DNA of 64,000 nucleotides from the NCBI GenBank assembly GCA_003542575.1, contig DPKJ01000005.1, positions 186,001 to 250,000 of the forward strand, read 5' to 3'. Under the pieces are notes generated by a model that saw only the letters and a list, made by a program, of their open reading frames with translations, ran no database searches and had not been told where the DNA came from. Positions 59,986 through 64,000 of this stretch are shown here, one piece after another; position 1 is the first letter of the stretch; each line of letters starts with the position of its first letter. Origin of the DNA: Rikenellaceae bacterium (GTDB lineage Bacteria > Bacteroidota > Bacteroidia > Bacteroidales > UBA932). A program made the position numbers and the translations under genes.

Positions 59986-61746
59986 ATGGCAGCATCATAT
60001 TTAGAGAGAGCAAATTCGTGGTTAACTAATGATTTTGACGAGCAAACCAGAGGCCAGGTTAAATATCTGATAGAGAACAACCTGAAAGAACTTGAAGACT
60101 CCTTTTATAAATCACTTGAATTTGGAACCGGTGGATTAAGAGGAATAATGGGTGTTGGAACTAACCGGATAAACAGATATACCATTGGAATGGCAACTCA
60201 GGGTCTGGTAAACTACATCATAAAAACATTTGGAGGTGACATTCAGCATTCAGTTGCTATTGCATACGATTGCAGGAATAACAGTTCATATTTTGCAGGG
60301 ATAACAGCTGATGTTTTTGCCGCAAACGGATTTACTGTCTATAAGTTTGAAAGCTTACGCCCTACACCTGAACTCAGCTTTGCAATTCGCCATTACGGAT
60401 GTGTTGCCGGGGTGATGGTAACTGCGTCGCATAATCCAAAAGAGTACAATGGCTACAAGGCATACTGGAATGATGGTGCACAGGTTACCTCCCCACACGA
60501 CAACAATATTATTAAGGAGGTTTTAAAAATTGACCAGCCATCAAAGGTGAAATTTGAAGATGGAACCGGTGTCATTAAAAACATTGGTGTTGAGACAGAT
60601 GATGAGTACCTTAACGCTATACTCTCCCTCACGCTTTTAACCAAAGAGATGAACAGCCAAAGCTCTTTGAAAATTGTTTATTCACCGATACATGGTACAG
60701 GCGTAAAGCTCATACCTGAAGCTCTAAAAAGAATTGGATTCAAGAACATTATAAATGTTCCTGAGCAAGATGTAACCGATGGTAATTTCCCCACAGTCAA
60801 ATACCCTAACCCTGAAGAGAGAGAGGCTCTGCAAATGGCAATTGATAAAGCTATACTTACAGGTGCTGACATTGTTCTTGCAACAGACCCGGATGGTGAC
60901 AGATTAGGCGTAGCAGTTAAAAATTCAGCCGGAGAGATTGAAATATTAAACGGAAATCAGACGGCCTCATTATTAACTTATTACCTGCTAGCAAGGAGTA
61001 AAGAGCTTGGAATTATTGGAGCGGGAGCAAACAACGGGCATTATATGGTTAAAACAATCGTAACCACAGATCTTCTAAAATCGATATCTGAAAGCTATGG
61101 CGTTGAAATGATGAATGTTTTAACAGGATTCAAATATATTGCTGAGGTTGTCAGGAATCTTGAAGGAAAACGCAAGTTTATCGGAGGTGGAGAGGAGAGT
61201 TATGGTTTCAATGCAGGAGAGTTTGTCCGGGATAAGGATGCAGTTATCTCATGTTGTTTGTTGGCCGAAGCAGCCGTTTGGGCCAAAATGAAGGGGATGA
61301 CCCTGACAGATTTGTTAAAGGAAATTTATCTAAAACATGGTTTTTACAAAGAACACCTTATCTCCATTACAAAAAAAGGTAAAGATGGTATTGAACAAAT
61401 TCAATCAATGATGAAGGCATTCAGGAGTTCACCTCCTCAGCATCTTGCCGGGTCGACTGTAGTACTTGTTCATGATTATCTCAATTCAGAGACTATTGAT
61501 ATGGTAAGTGACCTTAGGTATAAAATCAATTTACCTAAATCGGATGTATTGCAGTTTGTAAGTGTCGACAATACAATAGTTTCAGTAAGGCCATCAGGGA
61601 CTGAACCAAAAATTAAGTTCTACTTTGGAGTAAAGGGCAGTTTAATATCTGTCTCTGAGTTCGAAAAAACAGAAGCAGAATTAAACCACAAAATTGAAAT
61701 TTTATCAGACCAGATGATATCTTACCAGACAACAGGCAAGCAATGA
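59986..61746 (+). CDS. Phospho-sugar mutase (phosphoglucomutase/phosphomannomutase)
   Basis: The 586-residue alpha-D-phosphohexomutase is of the long PgcA-like type. The phosphoserine is S148 in TASHNPKEYNGYK. The metal loop ATDPDGDRLG, the sugar loop GGGEESYGF and the phosphate loop VRPSGTEPKIKFYFG are present. It likely makes glucose-1-P or mannose-1-P for glycogen and cell-surface sugars. It overlaps the downstream GH3 gene by 4 nt. The other mutase, at 2291-3679, is glmM-like. Confidence 0.92.
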   Translation: MAASYLERANSWLTNDFDEQTRGQVKYLIENNLKELEDSFYKSLEFGTGGLRGIMGVGTNRINRYTIGMATQGLVNYIIKTFGGDIQHSVAIAYDCRNNSSYFAGITADVFAANGFTVYKFESLRPTPELSFAIRHYGCVAGVMVTASHNPKEYNGYKAYWNDGAQVTSPHDNNIIKEVLKIDQPSKVKFEDGTGVIKNIGVETDDEYLNAILSLTLLTKEMNSQSSLKIVYSPIHGTGVKLIPEALKRIGFKNIINVPEQDVTDGNFPTVKYPNPEEREALQMAIDKAILTGADIVLATDPDGDRLGVAVKNSAGEIEILNGNQTASLLTYYLLARSKELGIIGAGANNGHYMVKTIVTTDLLKSISESYGVEMMNVLTGFKYIAEVVRNLEGKRKFIGGGEESYGFNAGEFVRDKDAVISCCLLAEAAVWAKMKGMTLTDLLKEIYLKHGFYKEHLISITKKGKDGIEQIQSMMKAFRSSPPQHLAGSTVVLVHDYLNSETIDMVSDLRYKINLPKSDVLQFVSVDNTIVSVRPSGTEPKIKFYFGVKGSLISVSEFEKTEAELNHKIEILSDQMISYQTTGKQ

Positions 61747-64000
61747 AAAAGTACCTTATGAATATCCCTTTGCTGTTGCTCTCATTTATTAGTTTAACAG
61801 TCACTGCACAGAGCTTTACCAATTCTATAAACGGACAAAGAAAAATTGACGAAATAATCTCCAGATTAACTGTAAGGGAGAAGATTGCGCAATTGTTTAT
61901 CGTCTCCTTCTCCTCTGATCCCAGAAACAGTAGTACCATCGAGGCAGAAGCTCTTATTAAAAAAGAGGGAGTTGGTGGTTTGATTATAATGAATTCGGGG
62001 TTGACATCCGGTGCAAACATGATAAACCGCCTTCAAAGTTTGTCAAAAATTCCTCTTCTTGTTACAATAGACGGTGAGTGGGGAGTTGCAATGAGGTTTG
62101 ACTCCGTTGTTCAGTTTCCCAGACAAATGCAACTCGGCGCTTTAACCGATGAATCTCTTGTCTATCAGATGGGAGCTGCAATAGGAAGACAGTCCAAAAG
62201 GCTGGGAATAGATGTAAACTATGCCCCTACAATTGATATTAACAGCAATCCAAGAAACCCGGTAATAAACACCAGATCGTTCGGAGAGTCTCCGGAGATT
62301 GTTGCAAAATACGGAAAGGCATATATGCTTGGAATGAAGGATGCCGGGGTATTGGGATCGGCAAAACACTTTCCGGGACACGGGGACACCGAGGATGACT
62401 CTCACCATACACTTCCTCTTTTGAACTTCTCTAAAGAAAGGATTGATATGCTTGAGTTATACCCTTTTAGGGCTCTTATTGAAGCAGGTGTAGATATGGT
62501 TATGATTGGTCATCTTCAGATTCCATCTCTAGACAGTTCGGGAAGACCAAGTTCAATATCAAAACCAATTGTCAGCGGTCTTTTGAGGGGTGAACTTGAA
62601 TATGAAGGAATAATAATTTCAGATGCACTTAATATGAAGGGTGTATCAGAGTACATATCACCGGAATTGTTACCATTGGAAGCCTACAAAGCAGGATGTG
62701 ATTTCATACTGATGCCAGAAAGGGTCACCGAAGCTATAACCGTTATGGAAAAAGCTGTTGAAAGAGGGGAGATTTCAATTCACAGCTTGAATATGAGAGT
62801 TCGTAAAATGCTATCTGTAAAGCTAAAACAAGGTATCCTTGAAGATTATTATAAAATCTCCAATCAAAATCTTTACGAAGATCTTAACGACCCCAATTAC
62901 TTATCACTTGTCTCATCAATTTCTGATAAGTCTGTAACAGTGGTGAATAATAGAGGTAACCTGATTCCGATCAAAGAGTTAAAAAAAGAGAAAATCGGAT
63001 ATTTATCACTAGGTGGCGACAGAAATGGTAAAGAGCTGGCAGCCCAATTACAGCTTTATACGCATATTGATACAATCGTTTTAAGAGGTAAGTATTCACA
63101 GAACGATTTGAACAGAGCTTTAAACCAACTTTCTGATAATTCGGTCATAATTATTGCTATGCATAACACTGATGCAAGACCTCAGAGAGATTTTGGAATA
63201 GACAGCAACCAGATAAAGCGATTAACTGATTTTGCCCAAAATAAAAGAGTTGTGTTTGCTTATTTTGGTAATCCATTAGCTTTGCCACAAATAAAAAACT
63301 ACCAGAATTTCTCTTCTGTGATAATCGGATACTCAAATACAATTTACAACAACAAATCGGTGGCCGGAATATTATTCGGTTCAATAGGGGCGGAGGGAAG
63401 GTTACCGGTTACCTCCGGAACTCTTTCACCCGGATACTCGGTCAGAACAGAGGGTGATTTAAGAATTTCATACGGCATTCCTGAAGATTTTAAGCTGGCT
63501 GGTAACAAACTGAGAGCAGAAATTGACACCATTATCAATGACGACATACTGGCAGGGCGATATAATGGTGCTCAGTTAATACTCATGAAAAATAATCGTG
63601 TTATTATTAACACTTCATATGGTTCAATGAAAACAGATATGCAGGTAAAAATTAACCGCATATCAGGGATGATTGCCCATTTGCCTGCAATAACACTATT
63701 AGCCGAGAGAGGGAAGCTATCACTGGAGGATTTTGCCGGGAAATATCTAAAACGAAGGGGAGATTCCCGTCTGAGTAATGTTCTTCTTTCAGATTTACTA
63801 ATGCACAGAACAGATATTTCTGATGCCGATTCCTATAAATTCAGATATTCTGAATCAAATAAAGAGGCTTTAAGAAGGGTTGTAGAATATGTAACGCTGC
63901 ATAACTTTGAAGATTTCGTGAAGGATGAAATCCTTTCGTTAATTGGAATGGACAGAACGTACATTAAAGGAGATTTTGCCTTTTCAAACGCAAATGACAT
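61743..64000 (+). CDS. GH3 beta-N-acetylhexosaminidase fused to a degenerate beta-lactamase-like domain (partial)
   Basis: The reading frame begins MKKYLMNIPLLLLSFISLTVTA, a signal peptide, and is open to the window edge (752 codons). Residues about 30-370 form a NagZ-like GH3 domain with KHFPGHGDTEDDSH (208-221, acid/base loop intact) and ISDALNMKGV holding the nucleophile aspartate. A GH3 C-terminal domain follows (about 390-590), then the start of a serine-beta-lactamase-like domain (about 600 on). At the place of the SxxK motif there is RISG (639-642), so both catalytic residues are replaced. The hydrolase probably trims GlcNAc from cell-wall fragments. Confidence 0.85.
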   Translation, partial: MKKYLMNIPLLLLSFISLTVTAQSFTNSINGQRKIDEIISRLTVREKIAQLFIVSFSSDPRNSSTIEAEALIKKEGVGGLIIMNSGLTSGANMINRLQSLSKIPLLVTIDGEWGVAMRFDSVVQFPRQMQLGALTDESLVYQMGAAIGRQSKRLGIDVNYAPTIDINSNPRNPVINTRSFGESPEIVAKYGKAYMLGMKDAGVLGSAKHFPGHGDTEDDSHHTLPLLNFSKERIDMLELYPFRALIEAGVDMVMIGHLQIPSLDSSGRPSSISKPIVSGLLRGELEYEGIIISDALNMKGVSEYISPELLPLEAYKAGCDFILMPERVTEAITVMEKAVERGEISIHSLNMRVRKMLSVKLKQGILEDYYKISNQNLYEDLNDPNYLSLVSSISDKSVTVVNNRGNLIPIKELKKEKIGYLSLGGDRNGKELAAQLQLYTHIDTIVLRGKYSQNDLNRALNQLSDNSVIIIAMHNTDARPQRDFGIDSNQIKRLTDFAQNKRVVFAYFGNPLALPQIKNYQNFSSVIIGYSNTIYNNKSVAGILFGSIGAEGRLPVTSGTLSPGYSVRTEGDLRISYGIPEDFKLAGNKLRAEIDTIINDDILAGRYNGAQLILMKNNRVIINTSYGSMKTDMQVKINRISGMIAHLPAITLLAERGKLSLEDFAGKYLKRRGDSRLSNVLLSDLLMHRTDISDADSYKFRYSESNKEALRRVVEYVTLHNFEDFVKDEILSLIGMDRTYIKGDFAFSNAND

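Noticed and set aside
1..64000. tRNA, rRNA, tmRNA, SRP RNA, CRISPR arrays, insertion sequences, prophage or integration sites
   Set aside because: All gaps were read on both strands. None holds a cloverleaf, repeat-spacer pattern, transposase or direct-repeat pair that I could support.

Overview
The window is a chromosomal segment from a member of the Bacteroidota, most likely order Bacteroidales; the family is uncertain. The evidence is as follows. Promoters of the Bacteroidota type (TAnnTTTG, often with TTTG 18-21 nt upstream) occur in at least a dozen intergenic gaps. The V-type ATPase operon has the Bacteroidota layout with a DUF2764 gene. Lineage families such as DUF4301, DUF4492 and the DUF349 repeat protein are present, along with outer-membrane barrels carrying a carboxypeptidase-regulatory-like domain. 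Base composition is AT-rich and even, coding density is high, and no gene-free stretch reaches 300 bases. I saw no rRNA or tRNA genes, CRISPR arrays, insertion sequences or prophage genes.

Layout. 1-3679 (minus): start of rpmE2, a Bax-inhibitor-1 family protein, a NamZ-type exo-muramidase (DUF1343) and glmM. 3775-11010 (minus): a seven-gene V-type ATPase operon, E-DUF2764-A-B-D-I-K. 11100-15659 (minus): methylmalonyl-CoA epimerase plus the four parts of a sodium-pumping methylmalonyl-CoA decarboxylase; the OadG-like part carries an N-terminal lamin-tail domain. 15780-17198 (minus): yebC and a TPR protein. 17298-21330 (plus): recF, a DUF721 gene, pdxB-like and DUF4301. 21349-22856: an ECF sigma factor with a small membrane partner, and a divergent membrane protein. 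22953-25891: a deoxyhypusine-synthase-family enzyme divergent from lysA, then a TetR regulator. 25923-28151 (plus): ffh and folD. 28152-35560 (minus): two tandem outer-membrane barrel paralogues downstream of an ABC transporter / GntR regulator / small membrane protein operon. 35743-38193 (plus): an M28 peptidase and an unknown membrane protein. 38210-41234 (minus): DUF4492-cydA-cydB. 41339-43822 (plus): DUF362 and a NapH-NapG-like iron-sulphur fusion. 43819-48973: trmD (minus), then DUF349, yidC and yggS (plus). 48960-53538 (minus): ung, lon and an Omp85-like protein. 53683-55733 (plus): HU, a 30-residue basic ribosomal-type protein and RNase G. 55730-59891 (minus): methyltransferase, GT39-type transferase and MATE exporter. 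59986-64000 (plus): phosphohexomutase and a GH3 hydrolase cut by the window edge.

How the genes work together. The clearest theme is sodium energetics. The epimerase/decarboxylase operon would export sodium while finishing the succinate-to-propionate route. The adjacent V-type ATPase has a K subunit with the full set of residues known to bind sodium in Enterococcus hirae NtpK, so both machines probably share one sodium gradient. A second theme is the cell wall and envelope: GlmM, NamZ, a NagZ-like GH3 enzyme, an Omp85 protein, YidC and two barrels. The most novel-looking locus is 28152-35560. There a GntR-ABC operon, a small membrane protein resembling the regulator's C-terminal helix, and tandem outer-membrane barrels appear to share a candidate operator.
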